A stretch of DNA of 64,000 nucleotides from Hemileia vastatrix (taxonomy: Eukaryota; Basidiomycota; Pucciniomycetes; Pucciniales; Zaghouaniaceae), in the NCBI GenBank assembly GCA_030280995.1, contig JASXTE010000010.1:21841823-21905822 (forward strand), written 5' to 3'. The notes beneath the pieces were generated by a model, which was not told the origin of the DNA, searched no databases, and was given only the letters and a program-made list of their open reading frames with translations. Position numbers and translations under genes: made by a program. The first letter of the stretch is position 1, and each line of letters begins with the position of its first letter. Shown piece after piece: positions 1 through 12,600 of this stretch.

Positions 1-742
1 ACAGAGGGAATCAAGAGATGAAATGAAGTGTTCAGAATTAGCTTTGAACTGGTGAATGAGGTGTCTTCTGTTCTCAATGTCCTGTGGATCTCTAGCAGGA
101 GTGGATTGGAAGTAGTGAAGCAGAAGTTGTTTCTGTTGAGATGTGTGTTGTTGGAACTTGGCCTTGATAGTGGGAAAGTGGTTTGGTGTTGGTGGTGCAA
201 TGGATCCTACATTGTTATCATCACTATCAGAAGATGGAGGAACTAAGAAGTCATCAGATTTAAAGTCGAAAGAAGAAATGGAAGTTTTTACAATTAGATA
301 GACCAGTGATGGTGGAACTTGTTGTTTTAATGGTTTTGGCACTCTTTTGGGAAGGGTGTAGCTTTTTGATTAATCTGGGAATCAAGATGGATGGCACAGA
401 TCTTTTGGTGCTGGTAGAAGATGGACCAGGTTGAGGTGGAGCTGAAGCTGTTGCAGAAGATAATGGACCAGGTCTGTAGCAGGTCTTCTTTCTGGAGTGG
501 CAGACATCACAGGACGTTCTGTATGGGTGGACAGGAGGTGTGATGGTGCAGATTAGATTATTTTCAATGCAGTACTGGCAAGGACCCATTTCAGAAGCAG
601 ATTTGGGAAGAAGTTTAAACATGGTGGTTTGATGAAGAAAGAATGTGGACATTCTTAATTGGAGGGAGAATGCGGTATTCCAACATTGGCAGGGGCCTTT
701 CTTGTGTGATTTGGCGCTGTTTGTGCATGTCTTAATTGACAT
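1..742 (-). pseudogene. Antisense zinc-cluster gene ZnA of truncated element C3 (broken)
   Basis: A minus-strand frame at 742-260 encodes a zinc-cluster-like domain with six cysteines spaced C-X2-C-X6-C-X12-C-X2-C-X6-C (halves CQYCIENNLIC and CDVCHSRKKTC), then a Ser/Pro/Lys-rich linker. It is a near copy of the intact ZnA gene at 32437-33108. The frame opens inside the LTR (671-742), but homology with the intact copy starts at the ATG just inside the element. About 2 nt are lost near 265 relative to the intact copy, which shifts the frame. The missing C-terminal part, including the NYFQSTPARD-like helical region, is still readable in another minus frame at 1-250. So this is a frameshifted relic of the antisense gene next to the 3' LTR of a plus-oriented C-family element whose body lies left of the window. 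Confidence 0.75.
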
Positions 743-1762
743 CTGTTAAGTAATTAGGTATTTTTCTGGTTTTATTCCGTGGATATTGGGTCTGAGGGTA
801 TGTGGGTACTATCATTGGATAAACACGGTTTTTCTCTATATTTTATGTTTGGGAGACATTTTTCATATTCTAAGTTTTAAGGGGTCATTTCCTCATTTTT
901 CTTTTATAAAAGTTAGTTGTTTAATTTTGTTTTTTGTGTTTTACATGCTAACCTTAAGTCTTAGGGTTAAGTGCTTAGTACCATTGCATAGGGCTAATTT
1001 TTCTCTATATTTCTTGTCACAATGTTGTTATAGTGAAATTCCGTGTTTTTAAGGTTTTAGTAGTCGTAGCTAATTTTTCTAAGTAGATTAGTTGTTTTTA
1101 TTGGTTTTCTGGCTTCAGGGAGGCCGGGCCGCTTCAGGCGGCACCTCCGATGTCGGGCGGCCCACCCGCCTCTGTTTAAGAAGGTTGGGGAGCGCTTCTG
1201 GAGGGTTTTTATTCAATTTGGCGGGTACAGGCGCCAGATTTGTGGGTGTGCATCGGCTCTTAGATAGTGGTCTGTGTGTACATAGTGAAAAGACAGTTTG
1301 GGGCAACCTTGATTATCATACAACCATCCGGAGGTGATATCATTGTTCCTCACTCAGTTTTCACTGTTTTCTGGCCACAATTTGGCTGTGTTTGTTGCAA
1401 GTGAGTTCTTCATTTAACTTAACTTTGGAAACTGTTTTCTCTGTTATAGTCTTGCAAGCTATAGCAAGTATTATTGCTGTCTCTGGTGTGGATTTGCAAC
1501 CTACATCAAGTATCATTTCTTTCTCTGTTGTTGATATTGGTCTACATTTCAGTTCTTTGGTTTGATAGTGTGTCTGGAGACTACTTTCTTGGCTGATCAG
1601 GCAGTCAAGTGTATTAGAAACGGGGCTTTAAACAACAAGAACCAACTTACTTTAGCAAGTAAATCTCACCCTATTTTTCTAAAGGGACAGGGGATTTTCT
1701 CTCCAGTTTTTCTCCAACTCCCTTGGTCAAGGCCTATAGCTAGTACTATAGGATTGTCTATA
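671..1762 (+). repeat. 3' LTR of element C3 (C family)
   Basis: This is the reverse complement of the C-family LTRs at 31370-32418 and 42702-43750. It starts TGCGGTATTCC (TGTGG in other copies) directly after the polypurine tract TTGGAGGGAGAA, and ends GGATTGTCTATA where the intact copies end GGATTGTCTACA. The tract on its left makes it a 3' LTR with gag-pol on the plus strand to the left. To the right the sequence jumps into the reverse-transcriptase gene of element D1, so C3 inserted into D1. Short GC-rich internal blocks (about 1120-1260) match the other C LTRs. Open frames inside are not conserved as proteins. Confidence 0.85.
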
Positions 1763-4403
1763 ATGCTACCCTTAAAGTTGCTAAGTATATAGATTGCTTA
1801 GATGGAAATAAAGGGTACCATCAAATTCCTGTTGAAAAGAATTCACAGAACTTTTTTTTGATAACAACACACATGGGAATTTATAAATATGTCAGGATGC
1901 CATTTGGACCAAAAAATGCTCCATCAGTATTTCAGAAGTTAATGTATATAACATTCCATAATGAAATGATTGAGGGATGGTTAATGGTATAGATTGATGA
2001 CATCATAGTGTTCTCTAAGACATATGATGAACACTTAATACATTTAAAGAAGGTATTTCAGAAAATGGATGAAGTAAAAATGAACCTTGCATTGAAAAAA
2101 TGTAAATTTGGGTTTGAATCTTTAAAAGTGCTTGGTCATATTGTATCTGGCTTACAAATATGTGTAGACCAAAATAAGGTGGCTGCAATAAAGAATATTG
2201 ATATTAATCAAAATGTAAAGGATGTAAAATCTTTTCTTGGTATGTGTGGTTATTATAGACAATATATAAAAAACTACCAATTAATTGCTGCACCATTGGC
2301 CACACTGATAAAGAAATTAAAAGCTTTCATTTGGAATAATGAAAGACAACAGGCTTTTGATAAGTTGAAAGAATGTTTAATGACAGCTCCTATCTTGGGA
2401 TTACCAGATTTCCAATTGCCTTTTTATTATATACAGATGCAAGTTTTATTGGTCTGGTTGCTGCTTTGCATCAAAAACATCTTCTTGAAGGAAAAATGTC
2501 AGAAGTAGTAATTTGCTATATTTCACGTACTCTAAGAAGTAGTGAATTGAAATATGGTGCTACTCAACTTGAATGTTTGAAAGTAGTATGGGCTCTTGAG
2601 AAGCTACATTATAACCTTGAAGACCAAAAATTTGAGTTAATAACTGACTTTAGTGGAGTAAATACACTTTTAAATATGAAAACTCCAAATAGACACATCT
2701 TTAGAAGGCAATTAGCTGTACAAGAATACAGAGGACGGGTGACCATTACACATAGAGCAGGAACATAACACTCTAATTTATCTTTTCTATCTAGAGTACC
2801 TCTGCATAATAATGATGATAATCCAGCTTATGTTCCTGAAACAGAGATTATTAACACTTATGGTATTTATATTGTAGATCTTGAGGATAAATTTATGCAA
2901 TCAATTCTTGATATGTATGCTTCAGATCTGAACTTGAGTAAACTCACTACAATATTAAATGATCCATCTAATGCTTCAATGAATGTTTTAGTAAAAACAT
3001 TACCAAATAAGTATAAAGAGGCATTAGAAAAAGGAAAATATTCCATTGAGGATGGTTTTATATATTACAGGAAAAAATTAAGAAATGTAATGTTAATTAC
3101 CCCTTCAATGAAGGAGTTAATGTTAAGTATATCTCATGATGATATATTAGCAGGTCATTTTGACTACCATAAAACATTAACCAGAGTAAAAAACATAGCT
3201 TGGTGGATTAAAATGTCTGAGGATGTTCAAAAAATTTTTGAGACATGTGATTCTTGTCAAAAATCTAAAAGATTAACAGGCAAAAGAGCTGGTTTATTAC
3301 AACAAATTGAGCAATGAAAAGCTCCATGGGAAATAATTAACATGGACTTTGTAACAGGTTTTCCTATAGCAGGGAATAAGAGTTATAACTCCTGCTGGGT
3401 AATTGTAGATAGATTTACAAAGATGTGTAAATTTATTCCTACCCGCAAAGAGGTTTCTGCAAAGGACTAAGCTTTTTTATGGTGGACACAAATGTTAAAT
3501 ATAACAGGTTTCCCCAAAGCAATAGTTTCTGACAAAGATCCTAAATTTACTTCTGAGTTCTGGACATCACTTATGGATTTTTCAGGGTGTCAATTAAAAC
3601 TTTCTACAGCACACCATCGACAACCTGATGGGCTATCAGAAAGAATGATACAAACTTTAGAAGATATGATGAGAAGATATTGTGCTTTTGGTCTTAACTT
3701 TAAAGACAATGAAAAATTCACGCATGATTGGGTAACCTTTATCCCAGGTTTAGAATTTGCATACAATAGTACAGTACATTCTGTCACTGGCAAAAAGCCA
3801 TTTGAGTTATGGTTGGGTTATGTACCTAATACCCCTGCTAAAACTCTTAATAAGTTACCTAGATTGGATATCCATCCAGGTACTAAATATTTTCTTCAGA
3901 TGCAAGAATTATGCAGAAAACATGCTCAAGAATGTATAAATAAGGCGTTTGAGTATGAGAAGAAAAGATGGGATAAAGCCCATAAAGAACAAATGTTCAA
4001 AGAGGGTGATGAAGTCCTTATTTCTACACTACATTTCAATTTAAATGGTAATGTTAAATTGAAATATCCATTCATTGGACCATTTGTAGTTAAAAATATG
4101 GTTGGTAACAATGCTGTTGAAGTTATTATATATGCACCATATGATAGAGAACATCCAGTATTTCCTATTTCTCTTATAAAAACATACCATTCTAATGATA
4201 CTTCTCTATTTCCAAGAAGGTCAGGAAGGCATAAAAAGCAACCTGAAGAAATAGTTGAAAAGGCAGAAATTGAAAAGATACTTAAAAAGAGACACCTTAC
4301 TAAAGAAAAGGGAGTTGAGTATCTATTAAGATTTAAAAATGAATCAAGTGAATATGAAAGTGGATTCCAGAAAATGAAATCTCTGATCTTAAAAATCTCT
4401 TGA
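1763..4403 (+). pseudogene. Ty3/Gypsy pol of element D1 (RT-RNase H-integrase, degenerate)
   Basis: The frames read in order: RT palm (LDGNKGYHQIPVEK, then IDDIIVFSKTYDEHL preceded by TAG where the sister copy has the Tyr of YIDD), RT thumb, RNase H (ITDFSGVNTLLNMKTPNRH), and the integrase H2C2 finger (HDDILAGHF and CDSCQKS, all four ligands present). The integrase core follows (MDFVTGFPIAG, VSDKDPKFTSEF, DGLSERM), then a GPF module and a chromodomain-like tail (VEYLLRFKNESSEYE). Frames break near 2000, 2400-2500, 2770, 3317 and 3470. The N-terminus and 5' LTR were cut off by the C3 LTR at 1762. The closest relative in the window is D2 (57535-60262). Confidence 0.85.
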
Positions 4404-4538
4404 AAAAATTTAAATCAAAATAATACTGTTTATTCAGTATATGTATTATAGAAAATTTAAAAAAAAAAATTTATTCACTCCTTACTTTTAATTAAAATGT
4501 CTTAACATTTTTTTATTGTTTTTTTTTGGGTGAGGGAG
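4404..4538 (+). other. D1 3' untranslated segment and polypurine tract
   Basis: AT-rich DNA between the integrase stop and the LTR. It ends with GGGTGAGGGAG, a purine-rich tract directly before TGTCAG. D2 has the same tract (GGGTGAGAGAG) before its 3' LTR at 60483, which supports a role as plus-strand primer. Confidence 0.6.
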
Positions 4539-5713
4539 TGTCAGCCTAGATATACCTAGGACTGAGTACTTCTTATACTTAAAATAATATAACCTTAAGT
4601 ACATTAAGCTTATATCTTAAAAATAAGATTAAAACAATAATATATATGATTATATTTCATATATATATAATTATTACTCTATTATATAAATTATAGTAGT
4701 TTAAATAGCTTATCCATAGCCTAATAGTACTTATTAAGGTGTTAATTGAGTCATAATATACTTATCTTAAGTGATATTAAATAATTATTGACATACATAA
4801 GCTTATATGTATACATAAATCTCATATTCAGTGAAATATGCAGTATATTATGTATATTTAGGTATATAAGTGGGTTTTAGCCTCTTAATAGCCTATAACC
4901 TTTGTTTTCTGCTTATTTTAGGTCATGTGGACGTATCCAGTGGACTCACAACGCCTACAGAAGCATAAACATCTATTTCAGGCGCATACACTCAGTTTGG
5001 ACAACTTAATCTGCTTCCTTGGATGAATATTCACGGATTTATGGTTTGGGAGGTCATTTATGGGTTAATATGAATGCTTGGGGATGTTATTGGGGGCTTG
5101 GAAATTTCATTTTTTATCTTTATATTCTTTGTTTTTCATTATATTCTCTTTGGATGAGTTATTTTACCTGTTTCTTTATGGTATCCGCTTTTATCTGGAT
5201 TTTCTATTTATGGTATGGGTCTGTGTTATCATTAATTGTGATGGAGGGTCCTTACTGGAGGTATGGGTGTTGAATCTGCTTGAATTTGACGCCATGGGGA
5301 GGTGATGGGCCCTCACAGTGCTGTAATTGCCGGGGATAGCAGTGACATAATCTGGATTGAAGGTCTGTGCACTCCAGTGGATTTCGGCATAAGTAAGGGA
5401 GGATTTTGACGGTTATTAGACATCAATTACTTACTACAATTCAAATAAACATTATAAAAAAATGATTATTATTCAGAAATATTTTATAAAGCCTTTATAA
5501 ATTGATATTATCTTTATATAAGCTATAACTATATCCTATTCATCAATTTTCTACCACTAGCATGCATTTAAATCCAAGTATTGTGAGTTTTATTTGAGTA
5601 TAACTATTTTATTAGTCTTCCCCTTAGGTTTAATCACTAAATCATTTATTAATAAGTAGTAGGACCATTAATACATCTTATTAAATCATACTTATATACT
5701 AGATACACTGACA
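4539..5713 (+). repeat. 3' LTR of element D1
   Basis: It starts TGTCAGCCTAGATA and ends ATACACTGACA, so it has perfect TGTCAG/CTGACA inverted ends. It aligns along its length with 60483-61656 and about 52613-53797. It contains a conserved hydrophobic reading frame at 5078-5305 shared with the D2 LTRs. Directly after the LTR the sequence changes to minus-strand gag coding of another D-type element (D3), so D1 is an insertion inside D3. Confidence 0.85.
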
Positions 5714-7577
5714 ATATCTGTTTCTAACATAAAAATATTTTTTTCTTGATAATAAGAAATACCACTCCCAATTTCTGAGGAATCATCTGATTCTTCATTA
5801 TCTTCTGGTTCAGTTTGTTCTACAATATTTATCTTTTTTATCACAAAAATGACTCTCTTGCCATTGTTTTCCAAATTTTAAACAAGTATTTGTAATATAC
5901 TTTTAAGAAGTAATTGAGGCAGAAGCTTTAACAAATTTATCAGTGCTCTTATTTACAGATTTCTGGTTGCCATTTTGATTATTATACTTATGTACACCAT
6001 TATGTTGTTCATATCTGCAGTTTAATAGAACATCATTACAGATATTAATAAAAATGCAAGTGTTAAAAGTGTTTTCAGACCTGTATGCCACTAAGTCTCT
6101 CAATGAATTTGGCATCTTACACAATATTCTTTCCTTCCATAATTCAAAATCCATTTTTGGATCCATGGCTTTAATATTTTTGTTAGTTTCATTAAGAGAA
6201 CTATAGGTTTTTCATGTGAATTAGAATAATACTTACTCTCTTCATATAATCTCAGATAGGCTAATCCAAATTTTGAACCACCAAATTCTTTTTCATTTAG
6301 GTTTTTCCATTCATCCCATGAGTATTCTATGTTATCCATCAGACCTGATTCATATCACATCAATGCAACATTGGTAAATAAAGAAATTAGTTTTGAAGTA
6401 ATTTCTTCTTCTGGTAATTTGTATGATGATTTCAAATTATCATTTCTTTGAATAAAATGTTGCCATTCTGAAGCAGCATCACCATTAAAAGTTGGATATT
6501 GAGCCATTTTTGGCCAATTCTTTTGATGATTGGTGAAGTCAGATTTTTTATTAATTTTATTATTATTTTTAAATAATTCTGAAATCTTCTCAATGTATCC
6601 AGATAATTATTCCTTTAAAGAACTCTGAGGAAGTTCCTCTGGTAATGTTTTTTCTGAAACATTATCAAGTTTTGCTTCCCTCAGGTTCCCTTTTGAAGAC
6701 TTATTTTGAATATTTTTGTTGCTCATCTTGGTCAATTTATAAGACAAATTTAAGTTATTTTATTCAAATCTCAATATTTTTTCTCTCATCACTGGGATTT
6801 CATATAATGTCTCATTCGTATTATGAATTAATTAAGTGTTTCTTTGTTTATTCATTTGTAATTTTTCATTAAAAGAAGCCATTTAATTTTTCATAGAGTT
6901 TATATCTTTGTTCATATTTAAAAATTTTTCTTATAAAGACTGATTTTTAATTTTACAAAGAATAAATTGTTTATTCATTTCATCAACAGTTTCTTTTATT
7001 TTTTTGATATATTTATTTCTTAGAATTTTTATAACATTTTCAGTGATTTCAATACTAAACTCATTAGAAATTTTTAATTGATTCAATCTTTTGTCAAAGT
7101 TCTGAATTATATTATTCATTCAATGGTTGATTATTGAACTTACATCTAATTTTTTACTGTAAAGTTTATAATAAGCATCACCAATGATTTTTGATATTTC
7201 CTCTTGACTTTTAACTTCAATACTTGAATCTTCATTTGATAAGAAAGAAAAACGATTATTAAAAAATAAAGAGAACCCATCATCAAAAGTAGTTACAAAT
7301 GGATTCTCAGATGATTGTTTATCATATTTTATTTTTTCTTCATTAATATCACTCTCACCTAAGTAAAATTTATCAGTATTTGAACCAATTAATTTATCTG
7401 GAGGAGTGCTTATCAGGGTTTCTGAGGCATATTTCCTTTTAGCTTATTTTTCCCTTGTAGGGATGGTGATGGCTCTCTGGTGTAGGAGGATTTCTTGAAG
7501 GACCTGGCTGGGGATACTGATTTTGACTTAACTGATTCTGGCTTTGCATCCTGCTCCAGTTTGATTTCATCCAGTCC
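5714..7577 (-). pseudogene. Gag of element D3, distal part (degenerate)
   Basis: Minus-strand frames match D2 gag: a lysine-rich coiled-coil stretch (7119-6931), the YSWDEWKNLNEKEFGGSKFGL block (6339-6240; D2 has YSWAEWKQLIEKKFGGSKFRL), MDFELWKERILC (6166 onward), and an acidic region ending MLETDI next to the D1 LTR. The zinc-knuckle region around 5880-5910 has lost ligands. Several stops and frameshifts are present. The N-terminal part of the same gag lies beyond element A at 28317-28724, and the remaining pol should lie left of D1, outside the window. Confidence 0.7.
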
Positions 7578-7582
7578 CACTT
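7578..7582. repeat. Target site duplication of element A (left)
   Basis: CACTT directly precedes the TGTCAC end of the A LTR. The same five bases follow the other LTR at 28312-28316. This marks one insertion event into D3 gag. Confidence 0.9.
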
Positions 7583-8358
7583 TGTCACGCGCCACGTGAC
7601 ACTCAAAGCGAAATTAACTCAATAAATCAATAATATCGAGTCCTAAATCTATACTCGAAGCGCAGAAAGAAATTCTCCATAGCAACTGCAATTTTCCTTT
7701 GTGTACTGCTATTTAACTGCGCTAGCCTAAACTCTAAATCTAAATTAGTCAATCTCCCAATAGGGTACCTTAGTCCTTTTCAATAAGCAACGCACAGCGC
7801 TAGGATCAATGAAATAGTATAGTAGTAGTTTTTTTTCATTAAAGTTTTGTTAATTAATTAAAAGGGGCAAATTGAGCATGAACGGATATTTAGTAGAGAG
7901 GGTCTAAGTGTATGTTAGTAATGGTCAATGGAACAGGAATGCTGTGATGGAAGGGAGGTCAATGCGAGGAGGAACAAAGGATATAAAAGGAGTTGGGTAT
8001 TTGGTTCGATATTCCTTAGAATTAAATTATAATATCGTATTTACATTAATAGTCGTAAAAACCTTAAAAGTTAAATCATTGTTATTGTATCTTTCTTTTA
8101 CCTTCTCAAATATTAATTTCTAAATCCTAAATTTTTGATTATTGAGTTTCCAACCCTTTGTGAGATTTTAAGAATTATTATTACCTTGGAACTAGTTTAT
8201 AATTCTTCTTGATCGAACCTCGAACCTATAGCTATTACTTTGAGTGACCTTCGAATCATTTCCTCGAATCATTCCTCTGTGCTTCGAAGAAGTTTCTAAA
8301 ATCCCTCATCTCACTTACAGGAACATCCTCGACCTTGTGCGTAGGTCGTCCGGTGACA
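7583..8358 (+). repeat. 5' LTR of element A
   Basis: It begins TGTCACGCGCCACGTGACA and ends CGTCCGGTGACA, so the ends form a TGTCAC/GTGACA inverted repeat. It is the same length as the copy at 27536-28311, with only scattered differences (for example CGCGCC versus CGGGCC at the start). Confidence 0.95.
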
Positions 8359-8429
8359 GTATAATTTAATTCTCCGTAGTTCTCATTCTTTGCACTACTA
8401 CGTCTTTTTAGGTGCTTCTAAAATTTTAA
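8359..8429 (+). other. Element A leader between LTR and gag
   Basis: A 71-nt leader before the gag ATG. It lacks a TGG-type tRNA primer site next to the LTR (it starts GTATAATTTAATTC). Self-priming, as in Tf1-type elements, is a possibility but is not shown. Confidence 0.4.
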
Positions 8430-9617
8430 ATGGCACCTGTTCAACGCACTCCTCCTACGGGCGCTACTACTAGAGCTCGCGCTACAGGCAGGCCAACAGC
8501 CACAAGGTCTGTTTCTCGCACTCACTCTTTGGAACCACTCGACCTTAGGGAACGGCAACATTCAGTTCAATCTGTAGAAGACATTCCACAAGATTTTGAG
8601 GATTCTAGTGATGAAGAAGAAGGAGAGGATACAATGCATGAGGCACCATCCGCCCCTGCCAATCACCCTTCTGGCCAATCCTCAGAACCGGGACCATCTA
8701 ACTCTCTGGAAGATTTCATGAGACTTTTTATGAAAACCCTTTCAAATCCAACGTCTTCAGAGGGATCTAAGTTCAAAACTCCTTCTATGAAATCTCCTGA
8801 AAAATTCGACGGAGATCACCCCGACAGATTGCGACCCTTCTTGCAAACCTGCAAGCTACTGTTCCATAATGACCCTCAAACCTTTAACAGCGACCGATCA
8901 AAGGTTGTTTACGCTTCTTCATTCCTAGCCGGGAAAGCAGCAAGATGGTTCGAACCTTATCTACTCATGCTTTCTTCGACAGAAACCCACTTACTTATCA
9001 ATAATTGGGAAAAGTTTGAAGACCAACTTTTTACGTTGTTTGGGGACCCTAATGAAACGGACAACGCAGAAATTGAACTTGATTTTCTTCGCATGAGTGA
9101 TAATGGTAAAGCCTCTGAATATATCTCAAACTTCAGAGCACTTCAAACTCGAGTAGGTTGGAATGATGCTGCCCTTAAGTATCATTTCAGGAAAGGACTT
9201 CCTTTGAGGATTCTGGATCAATTAAATCTTCACGGTCAGAAGATGACTACTTTAACGGATTTAATGGATCGAACCCTTGAACTTGACGGCGTTTATCAAG
9301 GACGACTTCAACATCGTCGATATGCCAACAAATCTCAAGGCCTAAATTTTAAATCGGGACCTTCTTCACACCCACGACCAAATCAATCCTCCTCGACTCA
9401 ATCCAAACCCAATAAGGGAAAGGATAAACCTCGACCAAAAGGCTTGACCCCAGGCGATATCAGCAAAGTACTGGATCCTAAAGGGTAACTTAAAGAAGCT
9501 GAGAGGAAGAGAAGAGCAGATAATGGGTTATGTATGTATTGTGGGGGTAAGCACAAGTTGGAAGACTGTGTAAAGTTGAAGGAAAGAGAAGGTACTAGTT
9601 CAAAGTCAAAAAACTAG
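8430..9617 (+). pseudogene. gag: Gag polyprotein of element A (one internal stop)
   Basis: A retrotransposon capsid/nucleocapsid protein that would form the virus-like particle. Residues 1-100 are Ser/Pro/acidic rich. The capsid core covers about 110-290 (FKTPSMKSPEKFDGDHPDR, SSFLAGKAARWFEPYL, LFTLFGDPNE, YHFRKGLP), a pattern I recall from rust and other basidiomycete Gypsy gags. A basic Ser/Lys tail follows. TAA at 9486-9488 interrupts the frame. It stays open beyond it through a CCHC knuckle (CMYCGGKHKLEDC) to TAG at 9615-9617. Without the internal stop the product would have about 395 residues. The ATG at 8430 fits the homology. Confidence 0.85.
9608..9614 (+). promoter_or_regulatory. Predicted -1 ribosomal frameshift site, gag to pol of element A
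   Basis: The heptamer A AAA AAC lies in the correct gag phase (TCA AAA AAC), directly before the gag TAG at 9615-9617. Slipping back one base gives CTA GTA GAT AGT, which runs without a stop into protease. Gag and pol are in frames related by -1, as this requires. A downstream stimulatory structure was not established. Confidence 0.65.
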
Positions 9618-12600
9618 TAGATAGTTTACTTGTGTGCAAAGCAAACTATCTTATCTCTGCCAGTGCACAGAACCTCCATGTCTTAAGGACTGGAGTTGCC
9701 TTAAAACGCTTGAGATTCATTCTTTTTAAGGAGGATATCCCCTTCAGTTGTCTTATAGACTCTGGGGCTTCAATTTCTTTTGTTAGTTTATCTTTTGCCG
9801 AGAAGCTTCAACTAACATTTACAGATATCGATCGAACTCCCATCTATTTGGTCGAATCAGAGGAACCCAAATATTGGGTAAGTAAGAAAGTTTTATGGGT
9901 TTTCAACTTTCCGAATTTTCCCCCCTTCGAGTGGGAATTATCAGTCTTGGACGCCCCAAGGATGGACGATACCATTCTTGGCCATGACTTTTTAATGCAT
10001 TGGAATCCCGAAATTGATTGGACTAGGGGATTGATCACCCCACGCTCTAAGTATATTTCTGATTCTTCAATGCAGGTCAATAGGGAGTTAAACAACCCGC
10101 CTGACAACGTCCTGCTAGAGGACAAATCTCTGCCAGATGACTTGCAAGCATCTGTACCTTCTTTAAATGAGCAATTGGCTAACCCTTCTAGCTCGATGAC
10201 TTCACTCGAAGAGGATTTAAATTGCCTCGAAGTAATCGAATTATGCTCTCTCAATACAGGTATCACCTCGAAAGATTCTCTTGAAGATGAAGAGGACGAC
10301 CAAATAAACGTTGAAGCCATCAAATCAACTCTACCGGAAATCTACCACGATTTCCTCGATGTTTTCTCAATCCGCAAGGCCGATAAGTTACCACCTCATC
10401 GACCCTACGACCATCAAATAGAGTTAATAGGCCCAGTACCTCCGGCAGGTCCTGTCTATTCTTTATCGAAGGACAAATCTCAAGTTCTTCGAGACTACAT
10501 TGCAGAGAATGTAGCCAAAGGTTTCATCAGAGCCAGTAAATCTCCAACCGGCTCCCCTGTCCTCTTTGTAAAAAAGAAGGACGGTAGTCTTAGGTTGTGT
10601 GTTGACTATAGAAAGCTCAACACAGTCACAAAGAAGAATGCATATCCTGTTCCTCCTATGTCATTACTTCTTACCCTTTTCAATGGTGCTAATTTCTTTT
10701 CTAAAATTGATCTTAGAGGCGCTTACAATCTTATTCGCATTGCGGAAGGTCATGAACCACTGACTGCAATGCGCACTAGATTTGGTAGTTTTGAATATTT
10801 AGTTATGCCTTTTGGATTATGTAACGCACCTTCAACTTTTCAAACTTTTGTTAATGATATCTTTCAAGATTTTGTTGAACAATTTGTAGTCGTCTATTTA
10901 GATGATATTTTAATATTCTCGAAAACACTGGATGAACATATTCATCATGTTCGACAGGTCCTAAATTGTCTTCGAGATCATGGTCTCTACGCCAAGCATA
11001 ATAAATGCGAATTCCACCTCAAATCAATTGATTTTTTGGGTTTTACCTTGTCCACTGACGGTTTAGTCATGGATGATAAAAAAATCCAGAAAATCCTGGA
11101 ATGGCCTGAGCCCAAAAACATTAAATCACTCCAAGGATTTTCGGGTTTTGCAAACTTCTATAGAAGATTTATTAAAAATTACTCTAAAACTATTTCCAAT
11201 CTTACTTCTCTTCTTAGAAAAGATATTCCTTTTGTTTTTACTTCTACAGCACGAAAGGAATTCGAAGCACTAAAAACGGCGTTCACCACAGCCCCAATTC
11301 TTCGGCATTTTGATCCTTCTGCCTCGACAATAGTTGAGACAGATGCGAGCGATTATGCTATTTCAGGGGTCATCTCCCAATTAAATCCTGAAACAAATTT
11401 GTTTCATCCTGTTGCTTTTGAGTCACGCAAACTCATAGCTGCGGAATTAAATTATGAAATTCATGACAAAGAGCTTTTAGCTATTATCCATTGTCTTAAA
11501 AAATGGTGTTCTTTTCTTCTCAGCCTAGATAGTCCTTTTCAAATTTTAACAGATCATAATGTTTTGAAATACTTCATGTCTTCTAAAGTGTTAACCAGGC
11601 GTCAAGCCAGGTGGGCTGAATTTTTGTCTGAATTTTCTTTCTCTATTTCCTATCGCCCAGGAAAAAACTGCATTGTCCCAGATATCTTGTCACGTCGGGA
11701 CGACGTTTACCCACAGCGGGGGGACGCATTTGCTGACAAGAACCCAGCAAATGTGCAATCAATCTTCAACGAATCAATGATAACGACTCATCAACTTAAT
11801 TCGATGACAATTCAATCTTTTTGAAATCCACTATCCAACATCCTCGAAGCTCAGTCGAAGGACGATTATTGTTTAGGGTTAAAAGACAGAATACTCTCGA
11901 AGAAAGGGGCCAAAAGATTTAGTATTGAATCAGTTCTATTAGTCTTCAAAGGTAGAGTAGTCATACCCAACAACAATGAGATAAAATTATGGATTTTCAA
12001 TAGTCGACATGATTCTCCGTTAGCTGGTCATTTTGGGGTTGATAAAACCTACCAGTTAATAGCAAGGGATTTCTTCTGGCCAGGTATGACCAAGGAAATC
12101 AAGGCCTATATAAAAGCTTGTTACGAATTTAATAGGAATAAGGCTCCCCGTCACCGGAAGCATGGGTTGCTTCAACCACTTCCTATTCCCTCTAAACCTT
12201 GGGAATCTTTATCGATGGATTTCATTTCTCAACTTCCTATTTCTAATGATTTTGATGCTATATTAGTAATAGTAGATAGATTTTCAAAAATGTCTATTTT
12301 TATTAAAACCACTACTACTGCTACAGCAGAAGATTTGTCAAAATTGTTTTTAGAATATGTATTTTCTAAACACGGCTTACCAAATGATATTATTTCAGAT
12401 AGAGGCTCATTGTTTGTATCCACATTCTGGACCCAACTGTGTCGACAACTCAATATCACGAGGAATCTCTCCACAGCCTATCACCCTGAAACCGATGGTC
12501 AAACAGAAAGAGTTAACCAAATCCTCGAACAATATCTTCGAATGTATGTTAGTTACCAACAAGACGATTGGACCACATGGCTACCATTGGCCGAATTTGC

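Noticed and set aside
1092..1337. Open frame in the C3 LTR
   Set aside because: Not conserved as a protein in the other two C LTR copies.
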